Shown here in pieces: positions 34,511-46,900 of a DNA stretch of 64,000 nt (the stretch's first letter is position 1; every line of letters starts with the position of its first letter). The notes under the pieces were generated by a model. It was not told the origin of the DNA and made no database searches. It saw nothing but the letters and a program-made list of their open reading frames with translations. Both the position numbers and the translations under genes were made by a program. Origin of the DNA: Lepisosteus oculatus. Taxonomy: Eukaryota > Chordata > Actinopteri > Semionotiformes > Lepisosteidae. Where the stretch lies: positions 18,545,436-18,609,435 of the forward strand of contig NC_090705.1 of NCBI RefSeq assembly GCF_040954835.1, given 5' to 3'.

Positions 34511-34828
34511 TCACACGTTGGTGCAGTTGGTAGATGGCGGAGTGTCCACTTTGCTTCGAATCTCCTTGACGTCGTTCAAAGGGGATTCACCTGTAATCTG
34601 GCACTTAAAGACCTGCTTGTAGGCCTTCCTGAAGTTTTCTGAGAGGAAGGCATATATAATGGGATTCACAGAGGAATTACTGTAGGCGAGACAGTGAGCA
34701 GCTACTCGGAACACAAATGAGGCCTGGTTGAGGGGAAATGATCCAAACTCAACCCAAAGGTAGACCACATGATGGGGTAACCAGGAGATGCAGAACACGA
34801 TCACTACCACCAGGACCGTCTGTGCTGT
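34511..34828 (-). CDS. galr1: Galanin receptor type 1, exon 3 (TM6, TM7, C-tail)
   Basis: Encodes residues 247-351 and the stop TGA (34513-34511), after acceptor CTGTCCTCCACAG. TM6 contains FCISWLPHH (residues 258-266), the third extracellular loop FGSFPLNQASF, and TM7 the NPIIY motif (301-305). Helix 8 carries FRKAYKQVFKC, whose cysteine (C322) is a likely palmitoylation site. The tail ends DTPPSTNCTNV, very close to tetrapod GALR1. Of the galanin-contact positions described for the human receptor (H264, H267, E271, F282), three are kept as H266, E273 and F284, but the H267 position is Y269 here. Confidence 0.95.
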   Translation of the reverse strand, partial: TAQTVLVVVIVFCISWLPHHVVYLWVEFGSFPLNQASFVFRVAAHCLAYSNSSVNPIIYAFLSENFRKAYKQVFKCQITGESPLNDVKEIRSKVDTPPSTNCTNV

Positions 34829-35582
34829 CTGTGGAGGACAGGAAGAGAATGAGGTCAAATTTACATTAGCCTTCATCAAAATTCAGGTTATAAAGAGAGA
34901 AAATAAATAACTAACTTTTGAGCTTGGTTCCCCTGGTTAACATATTGCTTGCAGAAGAGAAGCATTATTTTAAAAGTATTTCCAATCAAATAATATATTG
35001 TCTCAAAACAGGTGCTGTGTTTAGCTCTTCATGAATAACCTGAGTTTGTGCCCAGGTACAAGAAAGTGTTGGTAATTTGGTAACAGTTTGGAGAGACAGA
35101 TTTGACATTTTTTGCATTTCAATTTTGAAAACAAATGTTCGCGATGTCCCCGTGGCAGATTGATCGTATGCAAGCTGCCCAGTGAAGGTGCACGTACAGT
35201 ATAGATTCAAATACATTTCAGTCTGCAGGGAGACTAATTGTTTGAATAACCAGTTTGAGCTTTGAAAAATTAGGTTTCTCATTGGCCAGTCAGTCAATCT
35301 GTTGGCAGCCTCAGATGAAAATCAGTTCTGAAAGGCATGGTAGAAAACACTTTATCACATTAGATTTGAGTTAAGTAAAAGCTTTGAGACTTGAGCTCCA
35401 GTCTTCAGTTTCAATACATACTGTAATACTCTAGTCCCTGGTGTGCTTTAGTTAAAGACAAAAGGTTTACTCCTTTTGTCTTTGAACAGTACAACAAAGT
35501 TCAGTACAAGGCTAAAATGACTTATCCCTCCCATTATCAGAAAGTTGCTCAAATTTCTAGCGAGGCTTATAACAACCCAGAG

Positions 35583-35760
35583 CTCATCCTGGATGTACAT
35601 GAGCTAGGATGGACTACATCCTGGATAGGAGGCCAATCCACTGTAGACCAAAATTAAGAGACACTAAAAAAAAAACTAGTCAGCAGTGTTTGGAACATGG
35701 AAGAAAACCACTGTGCCCAGAGGAAAGTCAAACAAACATGGGGAAAACTTCCTGGTATCC
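35583..35760 (+). repeat. Decayed LINE 3'-end-like repeat
   Basis: Contains GGAGGCCAATCCACTGTAG and GAGGAAAGTCAAACAAACATG, degenerate forms of the repeat at 52080-52330. Confidence 0.4.
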
Positions 35761-36903
35761 CATTTAAATAAAGAAATACACCAATAAAAAATGAAAACAG
35801 ATTGTTAGTTACATCTTTTTGTCTACTAAGTCTGTATTGTTTTCAGTTGTTTTTTTAAACAAGCAGTGTTATACTGTATATGCATTAAATGGAAAAAAAT
35901 ATTTAATTTTTCAACATTTTCCTGTCTCCCAGTTTTCTTTACTGGCATCCCAGGTGATACACTCTTATTCAGAATCCTAAATAAGTACTTATTTAAAGGA
36001 CTTGTCATGTAGATTTTTTGACTCACTTCTTCAGTAATGTTTAGTGTTTAACCAATAAAAATCTGCACCAGCACTACTGTAGTTCTTTGCATGATTTCCT
36101 GTTTTGTAATAGCAATAATATGTACAGTATGTATGTATTGCTGAATAGCTTTAGTCCTATGCATCAATACATACATCTTTATAGACTAAGTAATATTCTT
36201 TAGGAGCCTATTGCACAGATAATTATCCTATTATCAGATAATTTCAAAAATATGTTACATTTGATATCCCACCACATATTAAATCTCTCATATACAATGA
36301 CAAATACATGTAACAAAAACCAAGACATCATACAATGGTAAATAAAAAAGCTTCCCATGCAGAGTGGAACCCATACATTTATAAGTACAGTGCAACAAAT
36401 TTAAGCCCTAATTTTATGTCAGTACTTTTTTTCAAAAAGTTCACAAACATGCACTGTTTGGTGTTCTGGTGACTGTGCAGGGACACATCAGTAAAGTAGT
36501 GTGACAGGATCCAGCTGCATGGTGGTATTAATGTAGATAACTATAAATAGCCCCTGAAGTTAGGCCTTGAGCAACACGTTTCCAATATTTCTTGGTCTCA
36601 ATGCCAAAGAAAAAGATAAGAGGTAATGCACAGCATAGCTCAGCCACAATTATCATGCATGATTAATGCTGTCGTAACAATGCACTGCACAAACTAAAAC
36701 ACATACTGGGCTTTAGATACAGATTTCCTCATTTTAAGGATTATTACCTAAAACAGTAGCTCACTGTGTAAATTTAAAGGCTTTGTGTCATTATCATTAT
36801 ATGAATTTGAAGGACATTGCCTTTTAATGATAAAATAGAGGTCCTCAGAGGTCCTTATCTCTTTTTACAGAAATGCAGGCAATGAAAATAACGGATCTGA
36901 AAT

Positions 36904-37450
36904 TGTCATGCTCTTAATCTTAAACCCCTCCTCTTAAGGATGCTCCAGCCCTTCCTGGTTTTATTCTTGATCCCCTGCACCTGCCTCTGGTTCCTGCCCT
37001 TGTCCTATAAAAGCCAGGCGTTCCTGCCAATCTGTGCTCAGCTTTGGAAGATGGACGCCCAGAAGCCTGCCTACCTGCGAGTCCAGGAGCGACTCGATGG
37101 CACAGGCTTCATCACGGCGTCCTGACCTTCTGAGTCCAGGATTAGGGAGCGTCTGGTCCCGCGACCCCCCTTTTATTCCCCCGTCCCTCCGTCGGACCCC
37201 ACTCCGGCTTTTAATTTTGTTCCTATTCATCAGGAAGGATCGCCTGGTGTTGGGCTACTTCTACTCATGGATTTGCCTCGGACTCCCTTGGACTGTTTGC
37301 CTCGGCCACACCTCCTCGAACACCAGCACACAGTGGACACACCCCCTGTTTTCCTTGCAGCCCCTTTCCATGCTTTTTTCCCCGTGTTTTCCTCACTTCT
37401 CCCTTGATTGTGTCATCTGAAAGAACTTCCTGAAAGAACGTTTCGTTACA
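36904..37450 (+). mobile_element. Solo LTR with 5-bp target duplication
   Basis: A 547-bp sequence beginning TGTCATGCTC and ending TTTCGTTACA. It is flanked on both sides by GAAAT (36899-36903 and 37451-37455). A TATAAAA box lies at 37006-37012. No internal region is present, so this is a solo LTR left by recombination of a Ty3/Gypsy-type element. Reading frames inside it are not genes. Confidence 0.85.
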
Positions 37451-40400
37451 GAAATACTACAGTCTCCTCACATTTTAATCCTACCCAAGCCTCTAACTGA
37501 ACTAAGTATAAGCTTAATTGGACTAATTTAACATTTAACAAAAGACCTCAGCTGTTGATGTTTTAAAGATGCAATGTATACACATTGCAGTGATTACAGT
37601 AGGAACTATTTTCCTTCCTGACTAACTGGAACACTGTCTACAATGGTCATTTTAGGTTCAGAGAACAGCCGTAGAGATAAGTTTAAACCACAACTAAATG
37701 TATACTGTCCTTATGAAGGTTATGCAACATTAAATTAATTACTAGATATATATGCTACAGTATATATCTTCTATACCTACCTGCTAAATTGAAAACCTTG
37801 AACAATGTACTGTAACTGTGTACCTACAGCAGGATAGAGGCATCCAGAGTGGAGGTCCCCCTCTAAATCCTCATTTTGTAAAGATGGGAAAGAATTTACC
37901 GCTGTAGCAGGTCAAGGGTTTAAGCAGTACTGTAATTCTACTAAATGAAAACATGAGTACCCTCAGCTTGCCAGGAACAAAATAACTCATCTCTCTACGT
38001 CAGACATACCTCACTAAAATGCTCAAAATCTCATGTGCGTTTCACGTTTGCATAAACTGAAGATGAAGAATGACCTGTAAGATGTGTTAGATCTTGCCTG
38101 CACAGGCTCAGGTTTGAAAGAGCCACTTCTACAAGACCTTAATAGATATATGATATTACAGCTTTATAGATTTGACATTAAACATTTGTCTTTGGTTGAG
38201 GGATTATTTATAGGTGCTGAAGGCAGAGTGCAGGCCCTACATAGCAATTGTAATAGCTTTCATTCCAAAACATAGAAAGCTACATTATTTTGATGTGAGC
38301 GTATGCAGGGGACTTCATCTGACTGATGAGCATGGGATTGTGGGAAATGATTTACTACTTTACTTGTCTTACATCTTAGCAACCTGGTGATCTCCAACAC
38401 AAAGACAGAGGCTTTAGCCAGGAAGGTTGCACTTTGTGGATGTCAGTGAGAGATGTCACTGACCAACTTAAACCTCCCTTTGTTATACTGCTGATTTTCT
38501 TCCTCTTTCAAATGCTTGTTTTATGGCCATTGTGCCATGCATGATCTTTCCCTGCATGTGTCCTGTACCTTCCGGTAGGTCATTTTAACATATTTAAAAT
38601 ATAGAGTATTTATTGCTTAACATAAGAAGCCGCACTTCACCATCAATTGTGTTGACCATAATACCATGATTGATGTGATATGATATGTGACAGAGTGGTG
38701 AGTTTGTTTGTTTTTTTGTATGTAATTTTGCATCCTTGTGGTCATTTATGGTTAAGTGAAAAGGTGTGGATTTCACACACCTGAAAAGAAGGCTTTGTTT
38801 TTTAAAGCATTTTGTATTCCACACTTGCATTAAAAAAGATTGACACCACTTTACCTGTTAATTCAGTTTTTTTTTTCCTTTAAAAACCCAACTGTTTTCA
38901 GATTATTGAAGAACAGTCAATGAGTTACATTTCAGCAGATGCCTTTGTCAAGAACTCTGCAAAATAAACAATACATTTGTTGTCTATGTGCCTTCCATGG
39001 CTTTTAACACAACATGAAATATTTTCTAATTTGTCAAATTTAACATTCCATACATTATGTTTCTCAGTGTAAGACACTGCAGTGCAGTGTTATGCTTTAC
39101 TGTCCTTGGCAATCCTGTTGCAAGTCATGATGTGTTCTAGCAGGGTTTGAATGTGAGTCATTGGCTACACAATCTTACTGATTTTTAATCTGCTTTCCCA
39201 AGCACACTTACTGTATGCTACAAACAACTCAGAAGTATTCGAATTTCATACCCAAATTAGTTAACACTAATTCAAATGCAGGTGAATGTTAATATACCTG
39301 AAAAAAACTTAAATAACTTTACACAACTTATGTATGGTATACTGTATTTACTGCTCACAATATGGTGCTTCAAAAATACAATTCATTTAATTAATTATTA
39401 AAAGGATCGAAGAACAGGTAGTTAGGTCAATATTAACTCTGTGTTTTTAAAGTGTTCAGAGTATAATATGCACTTACCTGAAACTGAGGATGTTAAATAT
39501 AAAAATCACTTACAGGTTAGAGATCACCCACATCAGAAAAGACCATTGTTAAAAACATTAGCTTTTTGAAGATACCTACTGTATTTCTTCTGGAGACAAC
39601 CTACCTGATGAATTACTTCTAAACAACAGCTGAAAATATCAAACAAGAAACAGGCAAGGCAGAAAATTTAATTAAAACTATAGAGATCAGCCTGTCTTGG
39701 AGATGTTTAAAGGGTCCTGCAGTGTCAGAGATTTGGGTAGGCTTACTATATTCATGTTACACTCAGTGAGATGCCTAGAGCAGTCTTGTCTCAATAGCCT
39801 ACTCAGCAACATCAGTTTTGGAAATAACAGCTGGCAATCTACCTACGGTTCACATGGGCAGCTCCAGTTCTTAAGAGGATCAAGACCATCTTGTTTACCT
39901 TCAAACTATAATTTGAATTCCATAAATCACCTCATTACTTAACTCGCCATATCTTCTCTAATTCACTATGTGGGCTAAAAAGAAACTTAAAATGGTTTAA
40001 AAAATAAAAATGTTTTAGTTCTGTGAGTTGAACAGAAATTGCAGTGCTAAACATAGCAGCACAAGATAATCTCTGGAAGGCACACATGAAGAAAAGTAAA
40101 TTACAGTGTAAAGGAAAATTGTTGCATAAGTGTGATATTTACCAAACAAATCCATCAGGCGAAACATTCATTCGGGCATTTCAGATATATTCTTTGTAAG
40201 AAACATGAAAAGATGCATTTGTGTTGCCTAGGGTCAATCAAAACCACAACTCTCAAATGTACCTGCAGTAGGTCTCACAGTTATTACCATAACATTGTTA
40301 TTTTCTACCATTTGACCATTTGGATTGCTCTGTTTTGAATAATATCAGCAAAGAAGAGCAAGAAGTGTAATGGGTACTTGGAAAATTAAATCTTTAAATA

Positions 40401-40654
40401 GTTTATAATTAAATTTTACTTATAAACAATCAACCTACTGACTTGAAAATCAACACTGTTAGTGTCAATCTTCAAAAAGGGGGAAGGAACTCACCCAGGA
40501 CATTAAAATCAATAAGTCACTCTCTTATTATATGTAATGATGTGAAAACAATAATTAGAGTTAAAATAAAGGAATACAGACAGTCCTCAATTTATGTAAG
40601 AGTTAGGCTCCCAGAACTGCAGAAATATTTGAGTTTATTAAATTAAATCCCCAC

Positions 40655-40922
40655 TTTCTGGACGTCAATCACGTCCACCTTCTCCTTGATTCATTGATTG
40701 CTCACCCACCTATACGGTGAATAAGATCTTGGGCAACCCATGGCGTAGAGGCTCCCACCAATTTCTGATAGACTGGGAAGGATACGGTCCAGAAGAACAT
40801 TAGTGGGTTTCAGAGGCTGACATCTTGGACCAAAACCTCATCGAAGACTTTTTTCACACCAATGCAAGTTTGACTAGTAGGGTGTCAGGAGCTGCCACTG
40901 AGTGGGGGGAACGGGGGGGTAC
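40655..40922 (+). pseudogene. Ty3/Gypsy pol C-terminus with chromodomain
   Basis: Encodes [20 protein letters not shown] then [10 protein letters not shown], a stop, and WVSEADILDQNLIEDF: the chromodomain at the end of chromodomain-bearing (chromovirus) Gypsy integrases. A G-rich polypurine tract (40903-40919) leads into the LTR at 40923. One in-frame stop shows decay. The rest of the element is not recognised upstream. Confidence 0.8.
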
Positions 40923-41281
40923 TGTTATGCATTCTGCCTCTGACCAGTCTCGCATTCCCATGAGCTCTGTGTTTAACAGATGCTCACGCCACAACTAATT
41001 TACCTATCACTGTTCACTCCCATCACTATTTCAATTCCCCTTTTTTTCTCTCTATTGTGGATTCTCCTCGAGCTCCCTAGGGCATGTTATTTTCTCTTGC
41101 TTGTCCTCCCGTTTACGATTTAGTCTTGTGATTCGGATTGTTACTCTCCTGCTGTCTCTACCGTTATCAGACCTGCCTGTTTCCTTGATTACGTCTTGCG
41201 TCCTGGTGATTTTTGGATTGGAATTCTCTCTCTCCTGAGTCCAGCACAGGATCCATACTCCATTTCCTGCTCCCTGTTACA
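40923..41281 (+). mobile_element. 3' LTR of the chromodomain Gypsy relic
   Basis: Starts TGTTATGCATTCTGCC directly after the polypurine tract and ends CTGTTACA, so both ends fit TG...CA. No matching 5' LTR is in the window. Confidence 0.65.
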
Positions 41282-41690
41282 CCCACCAAGGAGAGGATGA
41301 CATCTTTTGCAATAGACTCAAAGACAGATGCATAAACTGGGATTCAGAAAAGGCAGGTATTGCTTCCCTAATCTGTTAGACTTCTTTGATAAACCTATAG
41401 CTGTAATGAATACAATATGATATACTGTATATAATATATTAAGACTCCCTCCATGCATGGGATGCAGACAGACAGCAAAAAATAAACTATAATGTACTGT
41501 AAATGATAGGACAAACTGAGCTTGAAGAAACAACCAATGAAACAGACTAAGACATTTATATAAACACCATTTTCTTCTTCTAGACAACATAGAAAACCAA
41601 TAAACAAGTCAAACAAAATGTAGTGATAAGTTATGTAAAACATATAAAACACATTAGCAAGACCCCATTTAGAATATTTGTTTTGGTCAT

Positions 41691-41850
41691 TGTCACGATT
41701 GTAATCCCTCCTCTTAAGGGTGCTCCGGCTCTTTCACATATGCCTTCAAGCCGCGGGCGTAGGGCGACTTGGTGGTAGGCCAGCCTCTGGGCGTCTGTCT
41801 TCCAATGCAGAGCCCAGAACAGAGTGAGCGTCTGGCTTATGTGTATCACT
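41691..41850. mobile_element. Rearranged LTR fragments related to the solo LTR
   Basis: 41691-41730 (TGTCACGATTGTAATCCCTC, then CTCTTAAGGGTGCTCC) is a plus-strand start of the same LTR family as 36904-37450. Directly after it, 41745-41845 matches the inner part of that LTR in the opposite orientation (reverse complement of GGAAGA..GACGCCCAGA..GCC). Two pieces are thus joined head to head. Confidence 0.6.
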
Positions 41851-41879
41851 GACATCTACGTCTTATCAGTAGGGACTGA

Positions 41880-42310
41880 GGAGCTTGTCAGGAATGATAG
41901 AATGACTGATGGAGCAAAGCACTGCAAATCTTCAAGGACAGCTGCATCAGACCCAAAATTGGTATTGGGATACCAATTCAGCAGGACGATGACTTAAAGC
42001 ACATGGCCAACGTTTTTAGATGTTTGAACCACTCAAATATGAACACGCTCCTTGAATATCCCAAAGTCCTGAGTTGAATCCTATTGAGAATCTGTGGAAA
42101 GACTAAAAAACTACTGTCCATAAATGATTCCCAAAGAACATGAGAGAGCTTTAGAACATTTTTCTAGAAGAACTGGCAAAAATCTTTTTTTCACTAAAAT
42201 CAATGTGCAAAGATGGTTGTCTTAACCACAAAGAGTCTTAACAGACACTGCTGCCTAAGATGTTTCCACTGAATACTGAGCCTACAAGTCTAAATACTTA
42301 TGCTTAAGTT
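41880..42310 (+). pseudogene. Tc1/mariner transposase 3' remnant
   Basis: Contains a decayed form of the Tc1 catalytic segment: IQQDDDLKHMANVFRCLNHS stands for the usual QQDNDPKHT region, followed in another frame by NPIENLWK-like coding. The end AAATACTTATGC is typical of fish Tc1 elements. Stops and frameshifts make it inactive. Confidence 0.7.
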
Positions 42311-42404
42311 AAGTTCCTATCTAGCAGTGTTTTTGTCCATGGGAAGTGCATCACTCATCCAAACAATGCTATCTCTTCTGACAGTCATTGTGGAACTTGC
42401 ACCC

Positions 42405-42734
42405 TGTCACGCCCTCTGCAGCCAGAGAGCGCTCCTTCTCTGACCTGTCCCTAGTTTCCGGTCAGCTGTCCTTCCTGTCCCTCTCTTTCCCTTGGGCTAT
42501 ATATTTCCGGGTCTTGCACTCTGTCCTGGCTCAGCATTGAGGTTCGGATGTCCTGAGACCCGCCTAGCACCAGGGCGCCCCACGTCCGCTCCCTGAGGGC
42601 ATAGGTTTCTATACGGCATTCCTGAACTCTTTGCACTAATGAGCCCGGGCCTTTTTCCCGTCTCGCCGCTACGCATATGGGTCTTTTTCTGCTCTCCTGC
42701 TCCCCACGGTTTGTCCCTTTGGACGTCCGTGACA
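42405..42734 (+). repeat. 5' LTR of the young element
   Basis: 330 bp, TGTCACG...CGTGACA, with a TATATAT box at about 42498-42504. Confidence 0.95.
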
Positions 42735-42847
42735 GAATGCTGAGCCACCTACTGACCCCGCGAGCGGCGTTTTTTTTTGTCTTGCCGCAGTTTTTTTTTC
42801 TCTTGTTCTCTGGGCTGTTTTTTTTTTCAGTTCCTCTATTCTAATCA

Positions 42848-43172
42848 CTGGATATCACTCCGATCTTCCGTGCCTGTGAGCGGGTCCTGTACCTGGCTTT
42901 CCTCGGGTAGATCACTCCGATATCAGTGATTGAATGTTGAGCTGGCTTGCCTATTCTTATTACTGGATATCACTTCGAGCTTCTGTGTCTGGAGCGGGTT
43001 CTCGTGCTGGCTCTTCCTGGTCTTGCTCTCTCCGATATCAGTGATAGAATGGTAAGCTTTCTGCCGTTCCTCCATGCTTTTCGCTGGATATCACTCCGGG
43101 CATCTGTGTCTGTGAGCGGGCTTCGGTCTGGCTTTCCTCAGGTTGTCCACTCCGATATCAGCGTTAGAATGT
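42848..43172 (+). repeat. Three tandem repeats inside the young LTR element
   Basis: Units start at 42848, 42963 and 43084 with CTGGATATCAC and end near TCCGATATCAG, giving a period of about 115-121 bp. Each carries two GATATC sites separated by a diverged middle with GAGCGGG. They lie downstream of the 5' LTR, where packaging signals usually sit. Confidence 0.85.
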
Positions 43173-43611
43173 GAACGTGCCATTTGCCCAGTCTGCGGTA
43201 TTTTTCCCCGGGATTTTTGTGGTTTTTTTCTTGTTTTTTGCCTTTTGTTTTGATTTTTTTCTTCCTGGTTTCCCCTCCTTTTTGGTCCCCCCTGCTCTCT
43301 GTGTCTCGGAACTTTGGTTTCTACCTGTTTTTGGTTCCTATCTGTCTTGTGTGGTTTGTCTCCCTGGTCTTTCCCAGGTTTTTGTCTGTTGGGTTTGTGC
43401 TTGTGTACTTTTTTGTTTTTTGTCTCTGGAGCTCTTCTTTACCCCCCCTTCCTCCACCCAATAAAGGTTTATACCCTGGAGGAAGGGGTAGCTCTCAGCC
43501 GTGGATTCCCGGAGGTTTCCTTTCAGTTAAATGAGGTTTTTCCTCCCCCCAGTGCTGTGCAGCTTATTTATTTGTATGGGCGTCGGGAGCCGCCCATGAA
43601 GGGGGGGGTAC

Positions 43612-43941
43612 TGTCACGCCCTCTGCAGCCAGAGGGCGCTCCTTCTCTGACCTGTCCCTAGTTTCCGGTCAGCTGTCCTTCCTGTCCCTCTCTTTCCCTT
43701 GGGCTATATATTTCCGGGTCTTGCACTCTGTCCTGGCTCAGCATTGAGGTTCGGATGTCCTGAGACCCGCCTAGCACCAGGGCGCCCCACGTCCGCTCCC
43801 TGAGGGCATAGGTTTCTATACGGCATTCCTGAACTCTTTGCACTAATGAGCCCGGGCCTTTTTCCCGTCTCGCCGCTACGCATATGGGTCTTTTTCTGCT
43901 CTCCTGCTCCCCACGGTTTGTCCCTTTGGACGTCCGTGACA
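43612..43941 (+). repeat. 3' LTR of the young element
   Basis: 330 bp, identical to the 5' LTR except at 43635. It is preceded by the polypurine tract GAAGGGGGGGGTAC at 43598-43611. Confidence 0.95.
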
Positions 43942-46900
43942 CACCCCTTCAAAAGATGATCGACTGAAATGGTGTACTTATTGTTCACTAGTCCTGTGCA
44001 AGACAGATGTTTATAATATAAACATATAATATTCTGACTACATGCAGCAACATAATAATCCCTTCTTCAGGTCACAGGTTCTCACTCTGCAGCCAGTAGA
44101 CTGTATACAAGCCATCCAATCCAGCTGTGAAAGTGCAAGTTGCTTCACACCGTCCGGCACCAAAAACCCCCACCTTAAAAGATTTGGTAGATCGAAAAGA
44201 ATTATACCGCCTCTGACCATTGTAGGGACAAAGGGTTGTCCTAGAATTAAGTGTTAATAAATATTTCTAATAATCTTTGTGGTGCCTTGACAAGATAGAT
44301 TGAGCCTCTATCTAAATGCAGAGGAATATGGTAGGAAGCCATTTTAATATGAGATATTGTAAAGGTATATATAATGGTATATAGTGCAGAAGGGCTCTAT
44401 GAGCTTTGCAGTCTGTTTTGTTCCCAAGACCACAAGTTCAAGGTCACTGTTCATTCCCCAAAAAGGAAGGTCCACCAATGAGGGTAACAGAACTATACCT
44501 GCTAGCATCTTACCCAATCATTAACTGTGACGTCGCACATTAAAAGCTGTCACCCAACTAATTTTCTTTGGTTAACTCACTGCCTCCTTTTCTCTCTCCA
44601 ACTAAACCAGCAATCTGACTTTTCCAACCTTGTGACTACAAGGACTCAGAGTCAGGACTGAAATGTTTCTCCAAAATGCCAGGCAAAGAGAGTGTCAGTG
44701 AAGTACAGATTCTGTCCAAGACATTTCCTTTGAAACAGAAGAAGAAGGAATGGGACTCTTTCTTTTGATGACATTCTGAATATTGTGAAAATTCCAAACC
44801 AAACTATAACTTGGTATAACTATAGACTAACCGAGTTCTCCTCACTGGCTACCTTGCAGTGCAAAGAACACAAAGTCTGTACAGTGTTTTAAAGACTGAA
44901 GTTCAATGAGAGCTGCCCAGCAATGCCAGTCAAAGCACTTTCTGTTCCTCTCCATCTGCAACCGGGACACTCCCAGACCAAACCCAGGCTCCATCTTACC
45001 AGCAGGAAATCTATCAAGAATCTGTGATCAATGGATCTTTGGGTATAAAACTTCTTTATTTATATTTTAATTCTCAAGAATAGAACTATTACTCCAAACA
45101 TGTTTGATGTTTATTTCACAATAGTAAATGCATATTTTTGTAATCCCTGACTGAATGATCAACCTTTTGTATCATAGCAGATAATTTAATCGATTGCATA
45201 TGTTTATTGTTTGTTATGCATGTTGTGGCGTTAAATAAATTAATTGTGTATTATACAAGTATATTTACATTACAATGTGTGTAATACTGTGAATTATTAT
45301 GTTTGACTAATTCCCAAAAGTTATCAAGTACTCTCAATTTACCATGACAATTTCCAACTGTTACAGCAAATCAAATTCCCATATCACCTGCATCATGTTA
45401 CGCAATTTAATCTGCTAATTTCCTTTTTTAACAAAAGTAAAACTAAAGCATGTCACTAATATCACACATGGGGAAAGCAAGCAAGAAATACAATGATAAC
45501 TTGTTATACAACCACTAATTTCCCAAATAAATATTGCATAAAAATAATATCATTAGTTTGGAAAGGAGCTTTCTGTGAACTAGAAGCTACAGTGCCTTGA
45601 TATGCTACCTCCAAAAACCGAGAAATTGTATAATTGTCTAGTTTACCAAAATGACTTTGCCTATGTTATGAATATCAGCATCTTTGCAAGACTGCACATA
45701 CTATTTCTAGGACAGGTTTGGTCTTCCCAATATGGAAGGGCTCTGTCCTACTAACGGGACCAATGCAAAGTGCTCATAACCCTCACTGGTCATGGCTTGT
45801 AATTTCAGTACATCAAAAAAAGGATTAAACCTGTTGGAAAAAACTGAGAGAAACTTCATTGTTTTAAATGTAAAGATAGCTGTTTGCAGGAAAGAGTGAA
45901 TGTTTTTAGTCAGATGCAGAAAAATCAACCCAAAAGCACACAAAATGGCAAAAGGAGGACATACCTACTGTAAAGCCAGATTCTTATGTAGGTAGTAGGT
46001 ACAGTAGTATAAGAATGTGTCTTAGATCATTTTTTCACTACACCCATATTTGCTGAATAATTTTTCAACTCATTTGGTGTAAGATTTTCAAAGAATACAT
46101 CTTTAGAATCTGAAGACAGGCATAATTGTACTGATTAAAAATGCATTCCTTGTTAATCAGAGGTACTGTATCAGACCAAGATTTTAAAAGAAGAGCAAAT
46201 CAGATTTTCAAGTTAAGGCAAGGCAGCTGGACTTTGACATACATATTGAAATGAAGTATGAATGACCTCTTAAATAACTTTTTTTTCCTTGTAGTTATAA
46301 CAATGTAATTAAGGCACAATTTAAATGTGTTAAAAATAAATGTTTTCTCAATTGGCCCTGGCAGCATGTTTCACACTGTTAGTTTTACACTTTATTTTAA
46401 TAAAGCAGGAAAGTCTCCTTCTTTCAAGGCTCTTTGTATTGATTAAACACTTATTTGAACAGCCTGTTCTCATGCCAGGCTGCTGAAAAGTGATGTTTAC
46501 TCACTTGGTTAATCTGATTTATCTGTACATACATTTTGAAAATGATTGCCTTCCAGAACTTTCCATATAGTAAACTGTGGTATTATACCTATTAGCAATT
46601 TTACAAAGATGTGCGTTCATCCAACTGTAAGAATAAATTCAGCACAACACAAAGAGCCACGACTGACCTGTATGACACAAGTACCAGTGAGGTGCTGGAC
46701 AATTAAAAATAATCTAGAAAACTTAAGGCTTTTTTTTTTTTACTTTCTCTGAAAGAATGGTAAAGTTGTAGACTAGAATCATAGGTGGGGCACTACTTGG
46801 ACGGTACTTCACTCAGATTGCTTCAGAAAAATACCCAGCTAAATAAATGGGTACATACAGTATACTGCATACAGTAAGTAGAATGCTCTAATTTAACAAG

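Larger units (their letters stand above)
42405..43941 (+). mobile_element. Young non-autonomous LTR retrotransposon
   Basis: A complete 1537-bp unit: two 330-bp LTRs in the same direction, an 877-bp interior and a perfect 5-bp target duplication CACCC (42400-42404 and 43942-43946). The LTRs begin TGTCACG and end CGTGACA. They differ at a single base (A at 42428, G at 43635). The interior has no gag or pol but has tandem repeats and a polypurine tract, so it needs proteins from a partner, probably a Ty3/Gypsy element. The pyrimidine-rich interior gives long frames (43171-43661) that are not genes. Confidence 0.93.

Noticed and set aside
36940..37420. Frames of 61-128 codons on both strands
   Set aside because: They lie inside a solo LTR with a clear target duplication.
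43171..43661. Overlapping hydrophobic plus-strand frames of about 97-116 codons
   Set aside because: They come from the T-rich interior and LTR of the non-autonomous element; three overlapping frames with F/L-rich composition indicate low complexity.
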